64,000 bases of DNA from Planococcus maitriensis (GTDB taxonomy: Bacteria > Bacillota > Bacilli > Bacillales_A > Planococcaceae): the NCBI RefSeq assembly GCF_003289925.1, contig NZ_QLZQ01000001.1, positions 930,001-994,000 on the forward strand, given 5' to 3'. The notes under the pieces are model-generated. The model saw only the letters and a program-made list of their open reading frames with translations. It ran no database searches and was not told the DNA's origin. A program made the translations under genes and the position numbers. Shown here one piece after another: positions 54,044 through 62,986 of this stretch (the stretch's first letter is position 1; every line of letters begins with the position of its first letter).

Positions 54044-54970
54044 ATGCCGATCAGCATTTTTGGCTTCGAAGCGTTATGGAGCCCCTGGTATTTCGGATTT
54101 CTCGTACTGATTACACTTTTATACTTTCTGCTTACCACTAAGTGGAGACATAAATTCACTGATAGTGAACCGCTTCAAACGAAACAAGCATTGCTTTTCG
54201 TCTCAGGGATGGCATTGATCTATGTCTTGAAAGGATCGCCGGTCGATTTGCTTGGACATATCACCTTGACGATGCATATGGTCCAGATGGCGCTGCTCCT
54301 GTTATTGGCTGCCCCTTTAATTATCATGGGAATCCCTTCATATCTATGGCGGGCATTCATCGCTTTGCCAATCATTAACCCTTTGTTCATGTTTTTCACT
54401 AAACCATTGATTGCTTTGCTGTTGTTCAGCTTGTTCTTCTCCGTTTATCATTTGCCGCTTGTCTTCGATTTCGTCAAGCAGGACATGCTGATCCACAGCA
54501 TCGTCAGCACTTTGCTGTTCGTGTCGGCGCTTCTTTACTGGTGGCCGGTGGTCAACAATCTGGAAGGCATGCACAAATTCCACGGACTGAAGAAATTGGG
54601 CTATTTATTCGGCTTGAGCGTCTTGATGACGCCAGCTTGTGCCTTGATCATTTTCAGCACCACCCCATTTTACGCAACCTATTCAGACGGGGAAGCCTGG
54701 ATGCAGGCAATGGCTTTATGTGTGCCTGCAGGGACATTGGCCCAGCTTAACTTATCGGGACCGGAACTCTTCACGAATATGTCGCTGATCGAAGACCAGC
54801 GCACAGGCGGTATTACGATGAAAATCATCCAGGAATTGGTGTTCACAGTCTTTATCTGGCTGGTCTTTCATGAATGGCTTAAAAACGAAACCGCCAATGC
54901 GGATGAAATCACTGCCAAAGTTTTGCAGGACCGCAAGGATATGGCGTATTACAGACATAATGGGCAATGA
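54044..54970 (+). CDS. ctaG: Cytochrome c oxidase assembly factor CtaG (caa3-type)
   Basis: The 308-residue membrane protein has about seven helices. The N-terminal part reads FEALWSPWYFGFLVLITLLYFLL (divided by segment), with LLGHITLTMHMVQMALLLLLAAP and late ALCVPAGTLAQLN segments typical of caa3 CtaG. It is required for CuB insertion or assembly of caa3. AAAAAGGAGGTACGG precedes the ATG. Co-transcribed with the DUF420 gene after 20 bases. Confidence 0.92.
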   Translation: MPISIFGFEALWSPWYFGFLVLITLLYFLLTTKWRHKFTDSEPLQTKQALLFVSGMALIYVLKGSPVDLLGHITLTMHMVQMALLLLLAAPLIIMGIPSYLWRAFIALPIINPLFMFFTKPLIALLLFSLFFSVYHLPLVFDFVKQDMLIHSIVSTLLFVSALLYWWPVVNNLEGMHKFHGLKKLGYLFGLSVLMTPACALIIFSTTPFYATYSDGEAWMQAMALCVPAGTLAQLNLSGPELFTNMSLIEDQRTGGITMKIIQELVFTVFIWLVFHEWLKNETANADEITAKVLQDRKDMAYYRHNGQ

Positions 54971-54990
54971 CCCAAAAGGAGTTTAATTAA

Positions 54991-55452
54991 ATGAATTTGC
55001 CGCTTTTGCCAACCATCAGTACATTCTTTATCGTCTTGAGCGCCATTTTGGTTGCGATCGGATGGAACTTGATCCTCAAACGCCGTATCGAAGCACATAA
55101 AAAAGTGATGCTTGGCGCCGGGGCTGCCGCGCTGACGTTTTTCATCATCTATGTCTCGCGCACCTTGTTCGTAGGAAACACCGCATTCGGCGGGCCGGAC
55201 GAGTTGAAGATCTATTATACCGTCTTCCTGATTTTCCATATCACGCTTGCAACGATCGGGGCTGTGATGGGGCTGGTGACCATTTACTGGGGCTTGAAAA
55301 ACCGCCTCGACAAGCACCGCAAGATCGGACCGTTCACGAGCGTCGTCTGGTTCTTCACTGCAATTACAGGAGTAATGGTTTACTTATTGCTCTATGTATT
55401 CTACGAAGGCGGCCATACGACATCAGTTTTCAAAGCAATTCTGGGTGGATAA
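54991..55452 (+). CDS. DUF420 membrane protein (YozB/CtaM-like oxidase factor)
   Basis: The 153-residue protein has four helices and His residues at helix edges (RRIEAHKK, IFHITLATIGA, LDKHRKIG, GGHTT). This is the DUF420 family. Relatives include B. subtilis YozB and S. aureus CtaM, which is needed for heme-copper oxidase maturation. Its place in a ctaG operon supports an oxidase-assembly role. AAAAGGAG precedes the ATG. It ends at terminator copy C1. Confidence 0.88.
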   Translation: MNLPLLPTISTFFIVLSAILVAIGWNLILKRRIEAHKKVMLGAGAAALTFFIIYVSRTLFVGNTAFGGPDELKIYYTVFLIFHITLATIGAVMGLVTIYWGLKNRLDKHRKIGPFTSVVWFFTAITGVMVYLLLYVFYEGGHTTSVFKAILGG

Positions 55453-55453
55453 T

Positions 55454-55487
55454 AAAAGCACTGAGCATAACTTGCTCAGTGCTTTTT
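55454..55487. terminator. Terminator copy C1 (left flank of repeat C)
   Basis: AAAAGCACTGAGCA, loop, TGCTCAGTGCTTTTT. The copy at 55724-55757 differs at one position. Confidence 0.93.
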
Positions 55488-55723
55488 CGGTTTTCGAGAA
55501 AGGTTAGACACCGTATTTTCCGAAGCTTATCGCTCGCTTTCCGTGGGCTCGCGCCCAAGCCTCCTCAGCCGCTTCGCGCCTTGCGGGGTCTCGGTCGTCT
55601 CGCTGATCCACTGGAGTCGAGCGAACGCTTCTCCAAATACTTGCATAGAACATTGATTTTTGATTGTGGAATAAGTGGTTTCCTTTTTCATTTATAGCGA
55701 TTTCAAATTTCTTCAACACTATG
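55488..55723. mobile_element. Terminator-flanked repeat, copy C (236 bp, MITE-like)
   Basis: The core 55512-55640 is 125/129 identical to copy A and has exactly the same length. Ends follow the same plan: TTTTTCGG on the left, TTCAACACTATGAAAAA on the right. The right A+T-rich third (about 55641-55705) has diverged from copy A but keeps nearly the same length. It sits between convergent genes. Short frames across it are not conserved between copies. Confidence 0.75.
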
Positions 55724-55757
55724 AAAAAGCACTGAGCATAATTTGCTCAGTGCTTTT
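55724..55757. terminator. Terminator copy C2 (right flank of repeat C)
   Basis: AAAAGCACTGAGCA, loop, TGCTCAGTGCTTTT. On the minus strand it terminates the AI-2E family gene. Confidence 0.92.
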
Positions 55758-55767
55758 ATTTTGCCTT

Positions 55768-56826
55768 TTAAACTTTAAACTCCATCTTGATGATTCCGGC
55801 TTCGCGTGCCGAAGTAAAGAGGATGACCAGTAATGGCCCGATAAAGAATCCGAGAAAGCCGATCAATTGAAGGCCGATGAACATGGCGATCAAGGTGGCA
55901 AGGGGAGAAAGCCCGATTTGGGTTCCCATCACTTTCGGCTCGACTGTTCTTCTGATGACCAATAGCACCAGGGCCAAGATGGCCAATTGCGTTCCTTGGA
56001 CGATATCGCCGACGATGAACATATAGATGAACCAAGGAGTCAATACGATGATCGAACCGAGAATCGGGATGAAATCGATGATCCAAATGACCAGCGACAT
56101 GACCAGTGCATATTCCGGTGCAATGAATAATAAGGCGATCAATGAAACCGCAAAGATGATCAAGCTGACCAGGAACTGGGCTTTCAGGAAGCCGAAGACG
56201 ACATTGTTCAGCCGGGCGCTCATGAAGCGGACTTTCTCGGCAGTCGACTCCTTCAGCCGGTTGAAGAGCATGCCTTTCAAATCCATTAGATCAAGCATGA
56301 ACAAGAATAAGGCGATGAGGAAGACGATGAAACTGACCAAAAACGAAGGGATGCCCGTCAATAAATTGGTCACTGTATCATAATTGACGAAGGTCAAGAT
56401 CCAATCACGGATGCCTTCGGCAAAAGTGATCATTTCAGTTTCAAATGAATTGACGACTTCTACCGGCATCTCGGCGGTGGAGCGCAGGAAGAAAGCTTCC
56501 ACTTCACCCCACATTTGTGAAAGGGAATTTGTATATTCTGGGACCATTTTTGAAAATTGTATAATTTGCCCAACCAATTGCGTGATGATCCAATAGACCA
56601 AGCCTGAAGCGATGACTAGGAAAAGGATGAACACTGTAATGACAGCGCCTTTACGCTCCCACTTGAACCTTCTCTGCACGAATTTCACAAAGGGCTCCAG
56701 GAAGATGGCGGTAAGCAAGGCGAGGATCAGCGGAACTGCAATCGGCAATATGTATATAGAGATTAATACCAATACGGCGATGACCAGCAAAATTGTCGCC
56801 AGTTTTTTATTAAACCACTTGCCCAC
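55768..56826 (-). CDS. AI-2E family transporter (YtvI/PerM-like)
   Basis: The 352-residue membrane protein has about eight helices: an N-terminal pair (about 10-45), a central soluble-like segment, then a helix bundle with VIWIIDFIPILGSIIVLTPW (about 246-265) and VMGTQIGLSPLATLIAMFIG (about 302-321), the family signatures. Relatives export autoinducer-2 or act as Na+/H+ antiporters; the substrate here is unknown. GGAGG precedes the ATG. Confidence 0.88.
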   Translation of the reverse strand: MGKWFNKKLATILLVIAVLVLISIYILPIAVPLILALLTAIFLEPFVKFVQRRFKWERKGAVITVFILFLVIASGLVYWIITQLVGQIIQFSKMVPEYTNSLSQMWGEVEAFFLRSTAEMPVEVVNSFETEMITFAEGIRDWILTFVNYDTVTNLLTGIPSFLVSFIVFLIALFLFMLDLMDLKGMLFNRLKESTAEKVRFMSARLNNVVFGFLKAQFLVSLIIFAVSLIALLFIAPEYALVMSLVIWIIDFIPILGSIIVLTPWFIYMFIVGDIVQGTQLAILALVLLVIRRTVEPKVMGTQIGLSPLATLIAMFIGLQLIGFLGFFIGPLLVILFTSAREAGIIKMEFKV

Positions 56827-56878
56827 AATAAACCTCCTTCAATTGACTGCGTGAAATTTCACGGCAAAGCATTTGTTT

Positions 56879-56909
56879 AAAAAAACCGCAGTTCATATTG
56901 AACTGCGGA
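56879..56909 (-). terminator. Terminator of the YugN-like gene
   Basis: On the minus strand CCGCAGTTC pairs with GAACTGCGG and is followed by seven T. Confidence 0.9.
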
Positions 56910-56913
56910 AATT

Positions 56914-57279
56914 TTACGCTTTGATTTCGAACTCGGAAATTTCTTTTTTGATGGAAGCCAAAATTTCAGCGCTAGTTTTCAATAGGTGGTCCGGGAAATG
57001 CTCGTCTTCGCCATATTCCACGCCGTGCGGATAGTAATGCTTGCCGATGACTGGCTTCAAGACACGGACAACCGCATCGTTCGCGTCAACATCTCCATCA
57101 ATGGCATATGCGAATACGCGCAAATAATATGTGCCTTCACGGACCATGAATTTGCGGTCGTATGTGACGCGCTCATAATCCCACTGGCCTTCTTTCGTCA
57201 AGCCATGCTTGTTCATGATGTCCTCAAGCAATGTAATATCCACTTCGATGTTCTCTAGTCCTGTATTTTCAAAATACAT
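56914..57279 (-). CDS. YugN-like family protein (YlbA position)
   Basis: The 121-residue soluble protein begins MYFENTGLENIEVDITLLED and has YDRKFMVREGTYYLRVFAYA and HYYPHGVEYGEDEHFP, matching the YugN-like family. AGGAGGAG lies before the ATG at 57279; the long upstream extension crosses the neighbouring promoter and is rejected. Position corresponds to ylbA of B. subtilis. Function unknown. Confidence 0.83.
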   Translation of the reverse strand: MYFENTGLENIEVDITLLEDIMNKHGLTKEGQWDYERVTYDRKFMVREGTYYLRVFAYAIDGDVDANDAVVRVLKPVIGKHYYPHGVEYGEDEHFPDHLLKTSAEILASIKKEISEFEIKA

Positions 57280-57419
57280 GGGATCTCCTCCTCTATAACA
57301 AAAAAAGACTGAATGCTCCTTTAATAATAGATCATATTTTGGGTACATGCAATGGCTAGATTGTGTCAGAATGCAGGCGGCTGTTATAATGGGGAAAATG
57401 GGTGTCAGGAGCTGATTCA

Positions 57420-58484
57420 ATGAAGGACTTGTTACGCATCATGATTTTCTTGGCGATTGTCCTGATTGGGCTGTTCTACTTGGACCCGTCAATCAGTGAA
57501 AACGAATTGCTTGAAGCTCCACGCCCTGCCGACCCTTTGCCGGCGGATAACTTAACGGAGTCGGCACTCGATGTGGAACGGCCGGCGAGCGGGCTTTCCG
57601 TACATATCGGGGGGGCAACGGAAGATTGGCTTGAAGAGCATGGCCAGCCCGACCGTATCGAACCATCCGCCTATGCATATGAATGGTGGGTTTACGACGC
57701 TGCATATTCCAATTTTGTCATGGCCGGGGTCAAGGAAGGGCGGGTTGTCCAGGTGTTTGCGGCAGGGGAATCGACGGATATCGAACCTTATGACATCGGC
57801 CAGACGCTGGAGCAGCTCTACAGGTTTACGATCGTCCAGAACGAAGTGACCGTTAAATACGGCACCAATACCTATACATTCAATTTAAGTGAACAGGACA
57901 TGGATAAGCGGCTCTTGGTCAGTTTCGAAGACCTGTATGCACAATTGTATATCGATGCTGAAGACCAGCAACTGGAGGCAGTCAGGTTCATGGATGCAGA
58001 AACGCTGATCCGGCACCAGCCTTACGATATGATGTACTCTGGGGATCTATTGGTGACGCCAATGCCGTCATCGACGCTGCAGCGGTCGATCGATGAGGCG
58101 AACGCCAAGCAATTGGTCGATTTGACCAATGTTTATAGGCTTCGCCATCAACGTTCCTTGGTCGAGGAAAATTTCGGCATCAGTTTATTGGCCAAACAAA
58201 CGAGTGAGGAAATGGCGCGTATGGAATTCACTTCCGCAGAGATGGAAGTGGCGGATCTGGAAGCCCGCCTGCAAGGGGCGGATATCCCGTTCGACCTCGC
58301 TGCCATCAATACGGCTTCGCGTTACTATGATGCGCCTGAGACATTGCACGGGTGGTTCAACTCCCCGGCCCACCGGGGAACTTTATTGAGCACGCAATAT
58401 AACCAGGTCGGCGTCGGGGTGTTTGGCAAATACTACAGCCAGATCCTGTTGAAACAGGCTCCCGGTGCCTATGAAAGCCAATAA
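57420..58484 (+). CDS. ylbC: CAP-domain protein YlbC
   Basis: The 354-residue protein has an N-terminal hydrophobic signal or anchor (about 3-20), a CAP-associated domain (about 55-195, VSIGGATEDWLEEHGQP-like segment) and a C-terminal CAP/SCP domain (about 225-350), with LVDLTNVYRLRHQRSL and GWFNSPAHRGTLLS (conserved His). It probably acts outside the membrane; activity is unknown. ATG at 57420 follows AGGAGCTG. Matches YlbC. Confidence 0.88.
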   Translation: MKDLLRIMIFLAIVLIGLFYLDPSISENELLEAPRPADPLPADNLTESALDVERPASGLSVHIGGATEDWLEEHGQPDRIEPSAYAYEWWVYDAAYSNFVMAGVKEGRVVQVFAAGESTDIEPYDIGQTLEQLYRFTIVQNEVTVKYGTNTYTFNLSEQDMDKRLLVSFEDLYAQLYIDAEDQQLEAVRFMDAETLIRHQPYDMMYSGDLLVTPMPSSTLQRSIDEANAKQLVDLTNVYRLRHQRSLVEENFGISLLAKQTSEEMARMEFTSAEMEVADLEARLQGADIPFDLAAINTASRYYDAPETLHGWFNSPAHRGTLLSTQYNQVGVGVFGKYYSQILLKQAPGAYESQ

Positions 58485-58595
58485 ATAAAGCAGCGGCACT
58501 GGACAATCCATCGCTTTCAGCCATTTATGGGAGTGAACAGCATAGGAATCCGGAAATAAATCTGATATGATGTAAGCGTAGAGGAGGAATGCAAA

Positions 58596-59042
58596 GTGAT
58601 CATGACCTACGAATGGGTCGGTATAACTGACTCTGCGGACGAGCTGAGTGAAATGATACTGCAATCAGAGCAGGCAGCGAAATATCGCGAGGCCTATGAC
58701 TCTGTCTATAGCGATAAACTATTGGCGAGAGAGATCCACGATTTCGCCAGGCTGAAGGAGCTGTACGAAGAAGTGCAGCGCTTCGGCAAATACCACCCGG
58801 ATTATAAGCGGGTAATGAAACAAATCCGTGTAGACAAGCGGCGGCTGGACCTGAATGAGAAAGTTGCAGAGCTTCGGCTCGCGGAAAACGAGCTGCAGGA
58901 CTTGATGGACCAAGTCAGCTTCATCCTTGGCCGGTCGGTGTCAGAAGCGGTCAAGATCCCTTCGAGCAATCCGTTCTTTTCTTCGGATTCCTCATGCGGG
59001 AGCGGCTGCGGCACAGGCGGCGGCTGTTCTTGCTCCGCATAA
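58596..59042 (+). CDS. ylbF: RicF (YlbF), subunit of the Y-complex
   Basis: The 148-residue helical protein has the YlbF/YmcA domain (about 14-115, EVQRFGKYHPDYKRVMKQ) and a Cys-rich tail (CGSGCGTGGGCSC). In B. subtilis RicA-RicF-RicT carry Fe-S clusters and steer RNase Y mRNA processing and competence, biofilm and sporulation entry; the tail cysteines are cluster ligands there. GTG start at 58596 after AGGAGGAA. Confidence 0.9.
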   Translation: MIMTYEWVGITDSADELSEMILQSEQAAKYREAYDSVYSDKLLAREIHDFARLKELYEEVQRFGKYHPDYKRVMKQIRVDKRRLDLNEKVAELRLAENELQDLMDQVSFILGRSVSEAVKIPSSNPFFSSDSSCGSGCGTGGGCSCSA

Positions 59043-59043
59043 T

Positions 59044-59079
59044 AAAAAAAGTGCAACCGATGTCGGTTGCACTTTTTTA
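59044..59079. terminator. Bidirectional terminator (ylbF / GDPD)
   Basis: AAAAAGTGCAACCGA pairs with TCGGTTGCACTTTTTT. Confidence 0.93.
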
Positions 59080-59994
59080 TTGGCGTTTTTCTTCCACTGC
59101 CGAGATCAATTCAAGGGCGATATCAGGGCGGTCGGTAATGATGCCTTTGGCTCCGGCGCCGATCAATTTTTCCATCGCTTCCTTGTCGTCGATGACCCAG
59201 TAATGGACCGGGACATTCAATCGGTCCAGGAAGGCAATGAACCGTGCAGAGTCGAGGCGGAACACCGAATGCTTCACCGGGATCTGCACAACGTCAGCCC
59301 GGGGCACATAAAGATGGCCGAACTGGCTATTGAATGCAGTGAAGGCTTTGCGCACTTCGTTTTCCCCGGCGCCGAGAGCCACGCGGTTCTGTGCGTATAG
59401 ATTGAAGCGGTCGATCTGCTCGTCGTAAAAGCTGGTGACGACGACGCGGTCTTCCGCACCCATGGATTCGATCAAGCGCCAAAGTTTGGAAGGGACCAGG
59501 CTGCCCTCATAGGTATCAGGGGCATCTTTGATGTCGATATTGATGTACATCTGCGGGAATTTCTCCAGCAATTCACGAAGCAGGACGGCTTTTTCGCCTT
59601 TTCCGCGATAGGAATTCTCGCCTTTGCCATCGACGAAATGGTAACCGAAATCAAGCGCGCGCAGCTCATCCAGTGTCATTTCAGCCACTCGGCCAGCTGA
59701 GCCGGAGGTACGGTCGACAAACTCATCGTGGAACACCAGGATTTCCTCATCGTTGGTCATGCGGATGTCGATTTCGAAACCGTGCACCCCAAGTTCTGCA
59801 GCCCGGTCGAAGGCTGCCATCGTATGCTCAGGTGCGAGTGAGCTGCCCCCGCGGTGGGCGAGGACGATTGGATGCCCATAATCGAGAACGGCTTTCTGCG
59901 GCCGTTCCTGCGGTTCGGTAAATGCTTTTGAACCGGCCCAGGCAGCGGCGCCGACTGCGGCGGCGGCCAGGCCGATTTTCGTTTTCTTGCCCAT
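59077..59994 (-). CDS. Glycerophosphodiester phosphodiesterase
   Basis: The 305-residue protein has an N-terminal hydrophobic anchor (about 5-21) and a GDPD TIM barrel. Motifs are HRGGSSLAPEHT (about 47-58, catalytic His), EIDIRMTNDEEILVFHDE (about 73-90, metal Glu/Asp and second His) and a terminal ITDRPD. It hydrolyses glycerophosphodiesters to glycerol 3-phosphate, probably at the membrane face. ATG at 59994 follows AGGGGGT. Confidence 0.9.
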   Translation of the reverse strand: MGKKTKIGLAAAAVGAAAWAGSKAFTEPQERPQKAVLDYGHPIVLAHRGGSSLAPEHTMAAFDRAAELGVHGFEIDIRMTNDEEILVFHDEFVDRTSGSAGRVAEMTLDELRALDFGYHFVDGKGENSYRGKGEKAVLLRELLEKFPQMYINIDIKDAPDTYEGSLVPSKLWRLIESMGAEDRVVVTSFYDEQIDRFNLYAQNRVALGAGENEVRKAFTAFNSQFGHLYVPRADVVQIPVKHSVFRLDSARFIAFLDRLNVPVHYWVIDDKEAMEKLIGAGAKGIITDRPDIALELISAVEEKRQ

Positions 59995-60120
59995 ATATGT
60001 ATTACCCCCTGTTTTGGTAGTATCCACATTATAGCGGAACGCTGCACTTGCTGTCAGTTTATTCGGTTGCGGCTTTTTTTAAACCTATGGTATTCTAGAG
60101 TTTAGAAAAGAGGGATAGAT

Positions 60121-60393
60121 ATGCATGATCGCCAAGGTCTGATTGTCTATGTGCATCAGCTGAAACAAGCCAAATCGTTGCGGAAGTATGGGCACGTCCA
60201 TTTTATTTCCCGCAAATTGAAATATGTCGTCGTCTACATGGACCAGGACAAAATCGAAGCCACGAAAGAAAAATTATCCAAACTCCCGTACGTAAAGAAA
60301 GTGCTGGAATCCCAGCGTCCTTTCCTTAAGACGGAATATGAGAATGCCAAGCCGGATAAAGCGAAAGAATACGATTATAAAATCGGCTTGTGA
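60121..60393 (+). CDS. ylbG: YlbG family protein (UPF0298, DUF2129)
   Basis: The 90-residue soluble protein contains [20 protein letters not shown] and [15 protein letters not shown], the DUF2129 signature. AAGAGGGATAG precedes the ATG. Its position upstream of rsmD matches YlbG of B. subtilis. Function unknown. It abuts the convergent gene with no terminator between. Confidence 0.92.
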   Translation: MHDRQGLIVYVHQLKQAKSLRKYGHVHFISRKLKYVVVYMDQDKIEATKEKLSKLPYVKKVLESQRPFLKTEYENAKPDKAKEYDYKIGL

Positions 60394-60774
60394 TCATTGC
60401 ATCGGCGGAATATAATGGTTGAGCCTGAGAATGGCGATGAGATGGCCGAAATAAAGTTTGGTGTCTGCGTATTGCGAAGAATGCTTGACGTCCATGCGAA
60501 TCGGCTCATGGCCAAGTCGTTTAACCGCATCCTCGAACACGGCCAGGCGCTTAGACCCGTCCGGTATGCCTTCGCGGCATAGATAGATCGGCATGAAATT
60601 GCCTTCTTGGGCCGGCTTGAATGCAGCGGCGATGGAAACGACAGGATGCCCGTCTTTCGTTTTGGAAACGAAAACGAATCCGTGCATGAACCGCTCTTTA
60701 TTGCTCTCCATCAATTGGCGAAGTTCATATATATCGCCGTACCCTTCTCCAAGTTCGATAAAACGTTGTATCAT
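60394..60774 (-). CDS. Conserved hypothetical protein (DUF7147-like)
   Basis: The 126-residue soluble protein starts MIQRFIELGEGYGDIYELRQ and has YLCREGIPDGSKRLAVFED. I recall close relatives in other Bacillaceae beside ylbG, sometimes mislabelled methylthioribose kinase; I see no kinase motif. The two genes end back to back (TGATCA), which leaves no space for a terminator. The ATG has GGACGTG upstream. Function unknown. Confidence 0.8.
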   Translation of the reverse strand: MIQRFIELGEGYGDIYELRQLMESNKERFMHGFVFVSKTKDGHPVVSIAAAFKPAQEGNFMPIYLCREGIPDGSKRLAVFEDAVKRLGHEPIRMDVKHSSQYADTKLYFGHLIAILRLNHYIPPMQ

Positions 60775-60857
60775 TTAAAACACGTCCTTTCCAGAATCCA
60801 TTCTACCATTGTGGGCGGCATTTGCAGTACTAAAATGATAAAGTAAGAGGCGATAGT

Positions 60858-61903
<1,046 letters not shown>

Positions 61904-61905
<2 letters not shown>

Positions 61906-61927
61906 GTCACGTGATACGTGGCTTTTT
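61904..61927 (+). terminator. Terminator of rsmD-coaD
   Basis: AAGTCACGT pairs with ACGTGGCTT and is followed by a T run. It overlaps the coaD stop region. Confidence 0.75.
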
Positions 61928-61960
61928 GTTGTTGGCCGAACAAAAAGGAGAGGATATCCG

Positions 61961-62986
61961 ATGAAAAATAAAAAACTGTGGTTTTTTGTGCTGGTGATGG
62001 CGCTCGTCGTATTTGTCAGCTCCTACCGTCTGGATGCATATATTTCGCGCCCCGGCGACGCGTACGAGCTATCGCCGCTGGTGGAAGTCGATGGGCGTGA
62101 CGAAGATGACGCGGGCACACTCAGCTTGATGACCGTGACGATGTTCAATGCGACGCCTGCATTGTATATCATGGCCCAATTCCAGGAAGGGTATAAAGTG
62201 CTCGACCCGGAACAAGTAAGAAGCCCGCATGAAAGCGATGAGGAGTACAATGTCAGGCAATTGAAGCTGATGTCCGATTCCCAGGTCAATGCGCTGCAAG
62301 TAGCCTTTGAAGAGGCTGGAAAGCCGTATGAAGTTTCAAGCAACGGCGTCTTCATCTTGAACGTACTCGAAGACGGAGCTGCTGCCGGTTTATTATCGCC
62401 CGGCGACCGCTTGATGGAAATCGATGGGCAGGCCTATGATTCGATGGAAGAATTCCTTGATTACTTAAGCACAAAAGAAGTGGGGGATGAAGTGGAACTG
62501 GTGATCGAGCGCGATGAGCGCACCATCAACCAAACGGTCACACTCGCGCCGTTGCCGACGGAGCCAGAGCGGGCGGGCATCGGCATTTCATTTGTCGAAG
62601 ACAAGGAAATCGAAACGACTCCGGATGTTTCGATCGATTCGGACACCATCGGCGGGCCGTCTGCGGGGTTGATGTTCACTTTGGAGATCTTGAACCAATT
62701 GCTGGATGAAGACATTACCAAAGGCTATGATATAGCGGGAACCGGTACGATGGAAAGCGACGGGACGGTCGGCCGCATCGGCGGGATCGACCAGAAAGTC
62801 ATGGCGGCGGACCGTGCCGGCATCGATATTTTCTTCGCGCCCGATGATGAAACCGATTCGGAATTGCCGAGCAATTTCGACCAAGCCCTGGAAACGGCAG
62901 AGGAAATCGGCACCGGGATGGATATCGTCCCGGTCACCGACATCGATGCCGCGCTTGATTATCTAGCGGAACTATCGCCGATGTAA
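61961..62986 (+). CDS. ylbL: YlbL: PDZ and Lon-like serine protease
   Basis: The 341-residue protein has an N-terminal membrane anchor (about 6-22), a PDZ domain (about 122-200, VLEDGAAAGLLSPGDRLMEI) and a Lon-type protease domain with GGPSAGLMF (Ser, about 227-235) and GGIDQKVMAA (Lys, about 272-281), a Ser-Lys dyad. In B. subtilis YlbL (DdcP) removes the division inhibitor YneA after DNA damage. AAGGAGAGGA precedes the ATG. Its end overlaps the antisense tmcAL gene by 28 bases. Confidence 0.92.
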   Translation: MKNKKLWFFVLVMALVVFVSSYRLDAYISRPGDAYELSPLVEVDGRDEDDAGTLSLMTVTMFNATPALYIMAQFQEGYKVLDPEQVRSPHESDEEYNVRQLKLMSDSQVNALQVAFEEAGKPYEVSSNGVFILNVLEDGAAAGLLSPGDRLMEIDGQAYDSMEEFLDYLSTKEVGDEVELVIERDERTINQTVTLAPLPTEPERAGIGISFVEDKEIETTPDVSIDSDTIGGPSAGLMFTLEILNQLLDEDITKGYDIAGTGTMESDGTVGRIGGIDQKVMAADRAGIDIFFAPDDETDSELPSNFDQALETAEEIGTGMDIVPVTDIDAALDYLAELSPM

